Positions 22,370-32,726 of a DNA stretch of 64,000 nucleotides are shown piece by piece; the stretch's first letter is position 1, and every line of letters starts with the position of its first letter. The position numbers and the translations under genes were made by a program. The stretch is from Heligmosomoides polygyrus polygyrus (Eukaryota; Nematoda; Chromadorea; Rhabditida; Heligmosomidae). The notes under the pieces were generated by a model. That model was not told the origin of the DNA. It made no database searches and worked only from the letters and a program-made list of their open reading frames with translations. The stretch spans positions 3,224,001-3,288,000 of the forward strand of contig OX377202.1 of NCBI GenBank assembly GCA_947396885.1, in the 5' to 3' direction.

Positions 22370-22668
22370 TGGGCGCGTGTAGCGCAGTCGGAGGAGGTGT
22401 CGACTGTCGCGTGCACCCGATACCAGGTTCTTGGTTCCGATTTCCCGCCCAGGTAAACTAAGTCTTCTATCCCTCCGACGTAGGCGAATTAATAACAGAC
22501 TTGTCTGGGAAGAATAGAGCGCTGACTTGTTCATCCGATGGCCACCGCAAGTCATTGTATGGCCAAATACGCATTCATGTCGCCTCCACGACATCCCGTA
22601 GAAGCAAAATGCGTGGCGTATCCAAATAGAGTCCCAAAATAAAAAAGTAACGCCGTCCTTTGCTTTTT
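22370..22668 (+). mobile_element. SINE-A copy
   Basis: Plus-strand copy from GGGCGCGTGTAGCGCAGTCG (head, A-box) to the GTAACGCCGTCCTTTGC tail. Moderately diverged. Confidence 0.85.
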
Positions 22669-23921
22669 TATTTTTTCTTTGATCGAGTTCAGTTTCTTAC
22701 AAAATCCGTAAAAAAAGATCCGCCAAATCGTAAAGCCAGATGCTAGCGGAAAGTTCCGTTAATTCGTTAAAATCGTGAAAACGCGTGGCTTAATTCTCAT
22801 TTTCATTCGGTTCGTATCGTAAAGCACGTCCTCTTGAATGTATAAATAAATAAATGAATGAACAAATAAATCGCTAGGCGCTAAATGCGCCCCCCCCTGA
22901 CTGGGAATGTCTCGAGAGCTGCAAGATGCAGTAAACGCTATACGACGACGAAGCTGGACGGCTTTACGAGGCCGCACCGCATCCCATGAAAGCGGCGGGT
23001 CTCGACGCGCACGCCTCCGACAAATTACTGTGGCGTCGATTTATGACGGCGAACGAGCGAATGTGCCATTGAAAACCGGACACGAGTGGATGCGACGACC
23101 GGTCGGCGGCCCCGCGACAGCCTGGCCGACTACGGCTATTGACCTTTCGAGGCAGAAGGGTCCTCTCTCGTCCTTATTTTCGGTCCTTCTGAAGTCGTCT
23201 CTCAGTAGCACGTTGGAGTGAAGCTTCCTTGTCGCTCTTCTGTTTCCGCAACGTCTGGGGTCTCTTTCTGGTATTCAGAGCAACTGCCTTCATGTTGATG
23301 GCGTGAAATTGCCATGAGGATCTCAATCGACTCCATCCCGTCTTACACCTTCGACCAATGCCGAACTTCTGAAGGTCGAAAAGGATTTGAGAATTCAATT
23401 ATCATTTTATGCACAATTATCCAAGAATTATCGAAAATCCTTTCGTTAATGCAGATGTTTTCCATGGAATGAGTGTGCTCATCAAAACGCTGTCCCCTCC
23501 AACTAGGATTGCATAGTTAGCAGCTATGTGGAACAGTTCGAAACGCCTTCTCTTAACGAAGCGTCTTTGTATTAATGCTTCATCTGTATCTTTTCTCCTC
23601 AATAGTTAATACTAGGGCTAACGTCTTCGTTCGTACCTGTAGCGTGCCAAAATGGCCCACCCGGCCTGCAGACGTGTCTAAAACAGGCTAAAGCAGTGAC
23701 TGTCCATCAATTGGCCACTGAACGTCATTTTATTGGTCGAAAACCTATTCAAAATACCTCCACCGCATCCCTTAGTTTGTGACGCAGCTCCCAAAAGATG
23801 CGATTACGCTTTTATTCATCCTTTATTGATCCATTTTTTACCTCTTTGTTTTAGTATTTCGCTTGATATTCACAGCTGTTTTTGTTTGTTTGTGGGATGT
23901 AATTTTTATAATATTTTAATG
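22669..23921. other. Unassigned, GC-rich block at 22900-23225
   Basis: A 104-codon open stretch (22907-23221) begins with ATG in a GC-rich block, but no domain, splice partner or homologous copy is seen. The rest is AT-rich and featureless. Confidence 0.4.
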
Positions 23922-24095
23922 AAAGGACAAAGGATGGTGTTAGCTAATTATTACTTTTGGAATGCGCCATGCATTCTACTTCCATGGATTATCGTGGACG
24001 TTGTTTCTGGCGTATACGATGAATTGCGGTAGCCGGCCATTGTACAAGCCAGTGTTCCACCCTTCCCAGACGGCTCCTGTGCCAATGTAGTGTTG
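23922..24095 (-). mobile_element. SINE-A copy, truncated
   Basis: Tail and first half of the body only (GGACAAAGGATGGTGTTAG; GGAATGCGCCATGCATTCTA). The tRNA-like head is missing, and a complete copy follows in the same orientation. Confidence 0.7.
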
Positions 24096-24103
24096 AATCA
24101 GGG

Positions 24104-24386
24104 TAAAGGACAGAGTTACTCAATCCACTCAGGGATGCGCCACGCATTCTACTTCTACGAGATATCGTGGAGGCGAGTTGAATGCGTTTTGGCCATACAA
24201 TGACTTGCGGTGGCCAGCCGATGAACAAGACAGCGCTTTATCCTTCTCAGACAAGTCCGGTACCAATTCACCGACCCCGGAGGGATGGAAGGCTTGGTAA
24301 GCCTGGGCGGGAATCCGAACCAAGGACCTCCTATTGGGTGCATGTGACAGCCGGTACCTCCTCCGACTGCGCTACACGCGCCCATA
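24104..24386 (-). mobile_element. SINE-A copy
   Basis: Almost complete minus-strand copy ending in head complement CTGCGCTACACGCGCCC, then an AT-rich tract. Confidence 0.85.
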
Positions 24387-24446
24387 TTTAATGGCATAAT
24401 ATGATAATATAATAAGTAGTAATAAAATAAAAACGAAGTGAATAAA

Positions 24447-24550
24447 TGGCGCCGGTGGTGTAATGGCGTAGAGCATTCCCGCCCGGTTAGAGGGAGGTGC
24501 GGGTTCGAGTCCCGCCTGTCACTAGAAGTTTTGATCGCAACAAAACGTCG
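24447..24550 (+). mobile_element. SINE-C copy (tRNA-derived)
   Basis: Best-preserved SINE-C head: GCGCCGGTGGTGTAATGGCG (A-box-like) and GTGCGGGTTCGAGTCCCGCC (perfect B-box), followed by the family tail AGTTTTGATCGCAACAAAAC. The acceptor stem is imperfect and the family is multicopy, so it is called a SINE rather than a tRNA gene. Confidence 0.75.
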
Positions 24551-24654
24551 TTATGAAGTGAATAAATGTTATTTGTTCGAGGCTTTCACGTAAAAGTCAA
24601 TCAATGGAATCCCAGTTACCGACTCTTATCCAGCGCGTCCTCTCAATGGGAAGC

Positions 24655-24930
24655 ATTATCTGACTGGCCCACCTAATTTTCGACGACTTGGCCCTTTGCG
24701 ACTACGTCCCCGAACCTCGAACGACCGCGTGTTCACCCAGCCTTCGTATGGCCCAGGTCGCTGAGAGCAGGAAAAACAGTGGAGTCGAGTAGGTGGGCAC
24801 GGAGTCGGACGTTCTTCGTCTTCTTCGCGACTTCTTCGACGCTTTTGAAGGCTCTCCAAGCCACTCGTTTCCTTCTGCTCTTCTGCTTTAGCACTAGGTC
24901 ACCATGGTGACTTCGCGACCCAGATACATG
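24655..24930 (-). mobile_element. RTE-type LINE fragment
   Basis: Matches 59140-59520 of the larger RTE copy in order: GGCCCACCTAATTTTCGACG, GAGTAGGTGGGCACGGAGTC, TTCTTCGTCTTCTTCGCGAC. Corresponds to the C-terminal region after the RT catalytic motif. It contains stops and indels. Confidence 0.85.
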
Positions 24931-26003
24931 TAACTGATGCACTGGAGGTTCGACGCATCCTGTAAGAATGCGAAGAAGTTGGCGTTCGGACAAGTGTTCC
25001 CCCGCTGTGATTCACGTAGCTCGAAAACAACCTCCATTTGGGTCTCCACACTGCGCCAGATGTCCTACATCTGCGGACAAGGCGGCCCAGAGACACCTCA
25101 GCGACTACTTGCTAGGAGCCGACACACATTGTCTAAGCCATTCATCTGACTACGGAAGGCAGGAAGGCTTGGTTGGCCTGAAGGCGAATAGTACCGATCG
25201 CGTCTGGAACAACCAAGAAGCACCTTCCAAGTCTTCTGAAGTCAGATGACCATCGACTCGCGAATACCAGCGCCTCCTGCCGTTCATAGTACCTCTGTTA
25301 AACTTTTCATTGGAAATCATGAGTGAAATATTTCGCAGAAAAGTAGAAAATAAGTAGAAAAAACAGAAGCAGAAGGTAATTTTGTGACAAGTAACCAACT
25401 GCCTCGGAAAAAAAATCTGGAAACCTCTGAAATAGCTAAGAAACGTTGTAAAGCATTCATCTGAAAGCCGAAACATTTGAAGGTAAAGGAGCACACTTAG
25501 TTAGCCTGACGTACTCACGGCCAGCTCGCCCGGACCGAGTTCCTGTCCCGCGCACCACTTCCACTGGTAATCGAGGTGCTGGTCGTGGAGAATCTGCACC
25601 CTGTTTAGGAGGCTATACGCTCATTCTCGGGTAGAAATTCGTCCTATACCTTCCGACAAGCCATGCCTAATCAGGATCAGCCAGCTCGTCGACGCGCTGC
25701 AAGGCTAACTGCTGCAGCTTTTTAGTCGAAATCTTGCGTGGAAGCCGGTTTGTTTTGAATTCGGCCGCCCGCGACGTCGGCGGGTCGCAACGGATGATGA
25801 TGATGAGATGGCAGCCAGACGACGGCTGTTGCCTCGCGCTTCAATCTGCCTCTATTACGTCGCCGGCGACAACACAGACGCAGCCGGTTTCTTCGCTACC
25901 TCACTTCTTCTGGATCAGATCTGCCCTTTTTCCTCAATTACTATGGAGTTGGTTGATTTCTGAAGGTTTCTGGTTGCCTTTTGGTTTAGATTATAGTTGT
26001 GCT
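24931..26003. other. Unassigned, GC-rich block near 25740-25900
   Basis: A SINE-A-like scrap (GGAAGGCTTGGTTGGCCTG) occurs near 25163. A GAT-repeat run (ATGATGATGATGAG) lies near 25795 in a GC-rich stretch. No gene recognised. Confidence 0.4.
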
Positions 26004-26620
26004 CGAATGACCTATTCGAATAGATATTCGAATGATTTTCGAATCTATCCCAGTCCGAGGGGGGGGGCACACAACTAAAGAGTATGTAAAAAATCGATTT
26101 GGGACTTACCGAGCGACTCCTTCAGAGCACGATAGAACCTAAACCAGAAAAATTCACGAGCAAAGAAACGAAAAAAATGTTTTCACCGCGGTTGTAGGCG
26201 GGTGAAGTTATGTGTCCTCCTCACCATGTTATATCCTGTTTCTAACATGTCAAGCAGTGGTCAGCACGCGGCGCGACTCCATTGCGTCGCTCTTTGCACG
26301 CCGATACGGTTGTCAAACCACGGTGATTTTATTTTTTTATTTATCCGTTCGTTTTTGCCTTTGTTTTAGGTTCTATCGTGCTCCGTAGGAGTCGCTCGGT
26401 ATGTCCCAAGTCAATTTTTTAAGTACTTTGTAGTTATGTGCCCCCCGGACTAGGATAGATCCTGATTTTCATTCGAATTTGAATATTCGAGTTCGAATGT
26501 TCAACAAATCGAGTTTTTCGAATGTATTCGAATTCGAGTGCTCGAAAATTGCGGGTATTCGAAACCATTCGAACATTCGAAAATTTTGCGAGGGCACAAC
26601 TATAGTTTAGATCGAGTTGA
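26004..26620. repeat. Foldback element framed by TTCGAA-rich tracts
   Basis: Inverted arms of about 110 bp at 26042-26150 and 26355-26465 share ACCGAGCGACTCCT, AGCACGATAGAACCTAAA and a G-rich end (GAGGGGGGGGGCACA against TGTGCCCCCC in inverse). Outside, both flanks are made of TTCGAATATTCGAA-like words (26004-26042, 26468-26590). The CTAGGATAGATCC border is shared with 2704 and 32872. No open frame of interest. Confidence 0.75.
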
Positions 26621-26770
26621 TGATTATCCAATTTTTCTCGAAAACTCCAACAAAAGAACCTCCAGGGTAACGCCGAATCTAAAGAAATGGTGGTATATGA
26701 CTACTATAGGGATTCCTTCTAAAAAACGCTGCCGACTTTGATGTTAGTTTTATCTCTATATTTGCTTAAG

Positions 26771-27060
26771 GGGCGCGTGTAGCGGAGTGGCGTCGGCTGT
26801 CGCGTGCACCCGATACCAGGTTCCTGGTTTGGATTTCCCACCCAGGCCAACCAAGCCTTCCATCCCTCCGGGGTCGGTGAATTGCTACCAGACTTCTCTG
26901 GGAAGGATAAAGCGCTGACTTGTTCATCGACTGGCCACCGCAAGCCGTTGTTTGGCCAAATACGCATACATGTCGCCTCCACGACATCCCGTAGAACTAG
27001 AATGCGTGGCGCATCCCAAAAGAGATTGAGTACCGCCGTCCTTTATCCTTTATCCTTTAT
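26771..27060 (+). mobile_element. SINE-A copy
   Basis: Plus-strand copy with a small deletion in the head (GGGCGCGTGTAGCGGAGTGG) and a tail of three CCTTTAT units at 27040-27060. Confidence 0.85.
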
Positions 27061-27517
27061 ATTTGCTCAAGTATCGCGTCAGGCCTGTATTTATGTAGGT
27101 GTCGGTGTACTTTACCCATTTTTTATTCCTCCAGAAATAACCTCCCAGCAGCAGTAGAGCGATATTGTTTCGATGTTTGGCGAATATCGGCAAAAAATTG
27201 AAGCCTGCTGGCCACCTGCCATTTTTAGATGTTGCTTTTTAGAGCAGAGAATTTTTATTAATTTTTTCATAGCGTTATTGGGTTCCCTAAATTATTATAT
27301 TACCGAGTAAGTGACGGAAACTGCGTTCTTTGAGTTTGTCGGTCGTATTCGAAGGCTGTTTTATCAGGGAAATAATTTTCTTCCTGAATAAGACCACGTT
27401 AGGAGGTGAAATTGAACTCAGTGAAATTTTGAGCTCTGCTTATTATACAGCGAAAAAATCAAGAGATCGCAGCAGAAAAACTTGATTTCTTTGCCGTATC
27501 ATAGTTAGAGCTCGAAG
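27061..27517. other. Unassigned, AT-rich
   Basis: No gene or repeat recognised. Confidence 0.4.
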
Positions 27518-27714
27518 TGGTCCATGTCGCGAATGTGGGCAGCATTTGGGAGCTGGGAGCACGTCAGTCAATTAGAACCAATCACGACACCGACTGAACG
27601 CGTGTCGGCCAATGAGCGCGCGGACCGTGCACGTCTTCACTGACTGGCACTCCGTTCGATGCTACTGAAGCGTTCCCACCTTCCAATACTTGCCACATTC
27701 GCTACGAAAAATCA
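27518..27714. repeat. Family E TIR element
   Basis: Left end CCATGTCGCGAATGTGGGCA and right end TGCCACATTCGCTACG are near inverses; the interior has ACCAATCACGACACCGACTG. Confidence 0.7.
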
Positions 27715-27818
27715 AGCTTTTCTGTTGTGATCTTCTTTACGATCAGGAGGTCTGTTTTTTGCACGTTTTTTCGCAATAAATGAAAATTTGACCCTTATGA
27801 TCATTTAGGAGATCAAAC

Positions 27819-27905
27819 AGCGCCGGTGGTGTAAGACGTAGGATCGTGCAGAAGATGCGGGTTCGAGTCTCGCCTGGCGCAAGAGTTTTGTTCGCAACAA
27901 AACAT
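27819..27905 (+). mobile_element. SINE-C copy
   Basis: GCGCCGGTGGTGTAAGACGT head, GGGTTCGAGTCTCGCC B-box and AAGAGTTTTGTTCGCAACAA tail. The D-arm and anticodon region are shortened relative to 24447-24550. Confidence 0.7.
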
Positions 27906-28151
27906 CCTGTAACAACATGTAGCCTCTTTATCAGCCGCTCCGGACTTAAACAAATGTGTTACAACGTTTGGAAGACTGTTACAGAAAAACTTAATTTTTT
28001 TTACTATACTACTTTACTAAACCCAACCAGGGTTCAGAATTTTATGTGGAAAAAATATCGCCTCTTAAGTCGCCTCTTTCATTTCAAGTAGACAAAGTGA
28101 CGGTTTTGAAGACGGACATCCCTTTCATCTCCTAAATCGCTGCTGAAAACT

Positions 28152-28430
28152 TGATTTCTTACCTTGTCATATAATTGAGGCTCGAGATGATCTATGTCGT
28201 GAATATGGGCAGCATTGTGAGCTGGGAGCACGTTACTCATGATTGATTCTTTACCTCGTCATATAATTGAGGCTCGAGATGATCTATGTCGTGAATATGG
28301 GCAGCATTGTGAGCTGGGAGCACGTTACTCATGATTGATTTTTTACCTCGTCATACAATTGAGGCTCGAGATGGTCTATGTCGTGAATGTGGACAGCATT
28401 GGAAGCTGGGAGCACGTCACTCAATCATAA
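28152..28430 (+). repeat. 94 bp tandem duplication inside family E
   Basis: The unit containing AATTGAGGCTCGAGATG and GTCGTGAATATGGGCAGCAT occurs three times (starts about 28168, 28262, 28356). The third copy continues into the rest of a family E element ending near 28560. Confidence 0.8.
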
Positions 28431-29984
28431 CCAATCACGGCACCGACCGACCACCTGCCAACCAATGAGGGCGCAGATCGTGCACGTTCTCTCTGATACT
28501 CCGCTCGATGTAACTGAAGCGTTCCCTCCTTCTAATGCTGGCCACACTCGCTGCAAAAAATTAAGCTTTTCTGTTGTGATCTACTTTACGATCAAGAGAT
28601 CTGATTTTTGCATAGCTTTCTTTGCAATAAATGCAAAATTGACCCACATGATCATTTAGGAGATCGTTACAGAAAACTATAATCTACATTTTTTTATTTT
28701 TTTTAATTCGTTATGTAAATTGGTTTTGCTACGAAATTTTATGTGGTAAAATACCGCCGGTATAAGTCATCTTTTTCAGGTTGAAAAATGACGGTTTTGA
28801 AGACAGGCTAACCATATTCATCTCTTAGATCGCTGCAGAAAGATTTGAGTTTTACGGTATCATAATTGTGGCTTGAGGTGATCCATGTCGCAAATGTGAG
28901 CAGCATTCGCGGCATGGACCACCTCGAGGTTTTGAGCGGTATAATTTCACCTTATAAGGGAATCGACTTCAGGTAGAAAAATTATTTCCGTGATAATTCA
29001 TGCTATCGGTTAGGCCTGTGACCTTTGGGACCAGAGTTGGACATTTCAATTGGGTATCACTCGAATATGATGGCGATTGGACAGAATTCACAACAAGTAG
29101 GGACAGTATTGATTGATCAACCGCTATCAATCGATTTTACCGTGTTTTTTGGCCAAGATCCACTCAGCGGTCAGGTCAGACCTGCCTCCAGAAGAAGTAA
29201 GTTCTGGTTTTAAACAATTATGATCTTCAGCTTCTGAAGCGGAGGCGTCGCTCTTTGATCGGAAGTGGTTCGGCCGCCTTCCGCGGCTCGGCTGTTCAAA
29301 CCACTCCTGCCATCTGTTTCAATAAATCTGATCTCGCTAAACCACTGCCTACAGATTCAGACTCTAATTACAGTATCCTACGGCGGAAATCTCTGCTTCA
29401 GAATTTTCCGGAGCGGAAACAACGTTTTTGCTCTTCCTGTTTCCTCTCCCACTGAATTCCATTCATCGTGCCGTTTCCTGAACTTGTCCCCTGAATCAGG
29501 GGCGAACCGCGGTGACTCAGTCGGTTTACAGCGAGAGCAAGGCGGCGCAGTTCCGTCAGTTTTCTACAGTGGATGATAGATCAATGACGGACGGTTCGTC
29601 TTCTTCTGCCGCTGGCTCGTCGACCTTGTCATTGTTCGTATTGAGCGTGTCGGTGTAAATTCACCGTCACCGTCCCTCTCGTCGCACTCTCGCGCTCCTT
29701 CTCAACCTCAGCGACGATGAATAGGAGAGTCGACGCTCTCTCTATTCTCCATTCTTCTGGTTCTGTTAAGTGCATGCATTCCGGACCGTATTGCGATTCT
29801 GTAGGACCGGTAGATATCTGTCCTTTTAGTGGAGTTTTAAAAAATCGAGACATTCACATATAACGCTTCCTTTTTCCTTATTTATTTATTTATTCATTTA
29901 TACATGGCCTGGATCATAGTCACACGTGAAAATACAATGTTAGAATAAAATATGAATGAACTCAATCAAAAACAAATAAATGCA
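28431..29984. other. Unassigned, with family E remnants
   Basis: Family E words end near 28560 and reappear at 28884-28918. A GC-rich block at 29250-29800 has no recognised domain. An open stretch at 29025-29213 looks protein-like but lacks supported neighbours. A (TTTA)n tract lies at about 29878-29900. Confidence 0.4.
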
Positions 29985-30195
29985 ACTGAAGGCACTCTTG
30001 TACACTAGACATTGGATCCGACGTCAATACGAATAATTCGGATTCGTCATTGTTTCTAAACCCTGGTTAAAAGGATTGTGCGAATAATGGCATCTTTGAA
30101 AAGCTTGGATGCCAGATTGATTGGATTGAAATATATTGAAGTTATTCATTCCCTAAGACACAATTATTTAATTTTGCTCATTTTATCTGTTTTAG
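29985..30195. repeat. Family F palindrome, one arm
   Basis: Shares ACACTAGACATTGGATCCGA and GGATTCGTCATTGTTTCTAA with the family F foldback at 49825-50232. Only one arm is clear. Confidence 0.55.
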
Positions 30196-30662
30196 CTGTT
30201 TGAAGCTGATCCGTTCGTCTGGACGCATTCATTCATTTCTTATGAAATCGTTTAAGAGTGGCCACCACCAACTGCAGGACTGCACCGCTTTTTGCAGTTC
30301 TTATGCACTGCGAGATCCAGTTCAGGTTGCATTCCTAACACTTCAGCTTTTTGTATATAATTTATGCTTCCTTACCTATGTCATTCGTCAAACCCCCACC
30401 GCCAATTGGGTGCTATAGTGGCGTCCAAAAGTTTGTGAACGCTTGCATTTTTCGTCACAACTTGCATTTAAAAAAGTCCAAACAAAGTGAAATTCGGAAA
30501 TGTGGTAGCAAATTAGATCGCAATTCTTGCAAGTGCAAGGTCAGTCTTGCGCAACGGTCAAAGCTGAGCTGCTAAGGCATCGAGTGTATTTGTCGATACA
30601 TTTTCTTATGAAGCCAGAACAGTAGCGTTTTGACATACTGTGGTCTTTAGCGAACTCTTTGT

Positions 30663-31665
30663 TATGCCGAGAGGAAGGAAGGAATATCTCTGGTGGAGTA
30701 CGAGAGGCCATTTTTCGGCTCGTCCAGAAGAAAGTCTCTTATCGACAGATAGCACTATTTTTCGGATGCGAAATTTCGACAGTTGCTGCTACAGTCAAGA
30801 AAATGAAGTAGTCCGGAACATCGGAACACGCTTCTAAGTCTGGCAGGCCCCGGAGTACGAATTCTAGAGGCGATTCTGTCATCCAGAGGATGTCGAGGCG
30901 TAACATGTCATTGATCGCCGTCGATATAAAGGAGTCTGTAGCTGCTCAACACGGCTTAGATATGAGCGTGAGCATGGTAAAACGTTGACTGAGATGTTCT
31001 GGACTCCATGGAAAACGTTCCATTAAGAAAGCCTTCATCAGTGAAGAGCAGGAACGCTGGACTCCGGTTTGCCAAGGAGCATTTGAGCTGGACGATTAGA
31101 GGATTGCAAAAAGTGCATTTCAGCGATGAGAGCAGGCTCAAACTATTTGAATCTGATGGACCACATTACGTGAGACGTCCAAAAGACTCCAGGTACGACA
31201 GAATGTATCAACTGCCAACTATGGGGATGCTTCAGTGCACACGAAACAGGCCCTATTTACCACATCCAAGGAGTTATGGACTCCAAACATCACCAGGAGA
31301 TTTTGAACAATATTATGCTTCCACATTTTAGACAAACTTCCCAAACGCCGTGGAATTTCTAACAGTAAAACGACCTGAAACATGTTTCGAAGGCAGTAGA
31401 GGAGTTGTTCAATATAAATGGAATTCATCTTATGTCGTAGCCTTCTCAGTCACTGGATCTGAACCCAGTCCAAACACCTTTGGTAGCACCTTGCTGGAAG
31501 TTTATCAAGTCTCACAGCAAGAAACAAGGCTGAAAAGTTTGAACAATTAAGGCGGAAATGGGAAGATATCGGACCGAACATGATCAACAAATTCTAGAGT
31601 CTATGCCGGGGAGATGTGAAGCTGTAATTAAAGGAAAGGGCTTTGCAACAATGTTACTAGAAAAG
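30663..31665 (+). pseudogene. Tc1-like transposase, multiply frameshifted
   Basis: The start reads MPRGRKE, then the frame shifts and the HTH region continues (VQKKVSYRQIALFFGC). The catalytic part retains VHFSDESRLKLFESDGPHYV, an IQGVMDSKHHQEIL block and PSQSLDLNPVQ near the position of the last acidic residue. The second Asp motif (usually QQDN) is damaged. The C-terminal MPGRCEAVIKGKGFAT-like region is visible near 31600. Several stops and frameshifts rule out activity. Confidence 0.88.
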
Positions 31666-31758
31666 CTACATTGTACCACTGTAAAACTTGTCTGACTTTG
31701 GCAATAAAGAAGGCTGCTGAAGTGCTGTAACCTATGTGGCTGACTTCACGATATTTCC

Positions 31759-32072
31759 TCGGACATTCGAGTTCGACGAGCCGAACAGTCTCCGCCTAAC
31801 CACGCCCCTTTCAACAGAATGGCAACTGCAGTTGCAAACAGAAACTGCGGTTGCTATTCTGTTGCAACAGCAACAGTGTGTTGCTATCCTGTTGGAGAGT
31901 ATATATATATCGTCTAGCAACCGAGCGGCAACACAATAGCAACAGGAGCCGCCCTTCAGTTTACCGTCTTCTCCCGGATAGCAACAGCTGTTTCCTCCAA
32001 TAGCAACTCGAGCCACACGACCGCGTGGCTCTTGTTGCTATTCGTTTCGGCTCGTCGAGCCTGAATGTCCGA
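31759..32072. repeat. TIR element nested in Tc1 relic
   Basis: Ends TCGGACATTCGAGTTCGACG and CGTCGAGCCTGAATGTCCGA are inverse. The interior is rich in GTTGCAAC/GCAACAG words and forms further hairpins. It sits 3' of the transposase relic and inside the right TIR, so it inserted after the Tc1 element. Confidence 0.8.
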
Positions 32073-32694
32073 GTCCGTTTTTATGCCAGAAATATGAAAG
32101 GACCGATATGGAACAGCACTGATGTTATGATATAGGAAGATTTGTTAATTGTCACAACATATCCAAATTTCACATTTTTAAAGCTGATTTGAAGCGAAAA
32201 ATGCAAGCGTTCACAAACTTTTGGACGCCACTGATATATATATAGTTTTCCTGGCAGAGTTAGTAAATATTCACCTTTGCTCTGTGTTTCAATAACACCG
32301 TCCACGTGATTATCCGTTTCCCACCACAAACCGGCATCGAGAACCATTGAAGACGTGACTAGTCGTGAAGAAACGGCGAGCCGAGTGTTTATTCTGGTCT
32401 TATCCGGCTCTCTGAGCGATTTCGATCGGCTTTCGATTCATTATTATTGTCCTCTCACTGACTGTGCGGTTCATTGTTTAATTATTACTCGCGCCTGAGT
32501 ATCAGCGTGTGAGTTTGTCCTGAAGTTCTTGACTCCTCCATCTTTCCACATACTCTCGAAGTGCACCCCCATGGCCCGGTTGTACCCGAAATCTTCTTTA
32601 ACTTCATTGTTGTTGCTCTAAATTCTTCGTCTGTTTGTATTCGTCGAGTTTTCGTGTCGACTAATTTCTCCTCGTCCAGAAGATGCCGCTACTT

Positions 32695-32726
32695 CTGCTT
32701 TCAGATCAATGAGTGTTCGACGATGA
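32695..32726 (+). promoter_or_regulatory. Putative trans-splice acceptor and uORF
   Basis: CTTCTGCTTTCAG ends at 32704, 18 bases before the transporter start codon at 32723, and matches the nematode acceptor consensus. No upstream coding exon is apparent, so spliced-leader addition is inferred. A five-codon upstream frame (ATG at 32709) has its TGA at 32724-32726, overlapping the main ATG as ATGA; if leader addition occurs at 32705 the uORF remains in the mRNA. Confidence 0.55.

Larger units (their letters stand above)
30412..32236 (+). mobile_element. Tc1-like transposon (decayed)
   Basis: Terminal inverted repeats GTGGCGTCCAAAAGTTTGTG near 30418 and the inverse ending near 32232 (CACAAACTTTTGGACGCCAC) bracket a Tc1-type transposase relic. 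TA dinucleotides flank both ends. A palindromic element (31759-32072) is inserted between the transposase and the right end, which explains the larger size (about 1.8 kb). Confidence 0.9.

Noticed and set aside
24447..24550. tRNA gene with perfect B-box
   Set aside because: Several diverged relatives with the same non-tRNA tail occur in both orientations, and the acceptor stem is imperfect; a retroposed tRNA-like family explains it better.
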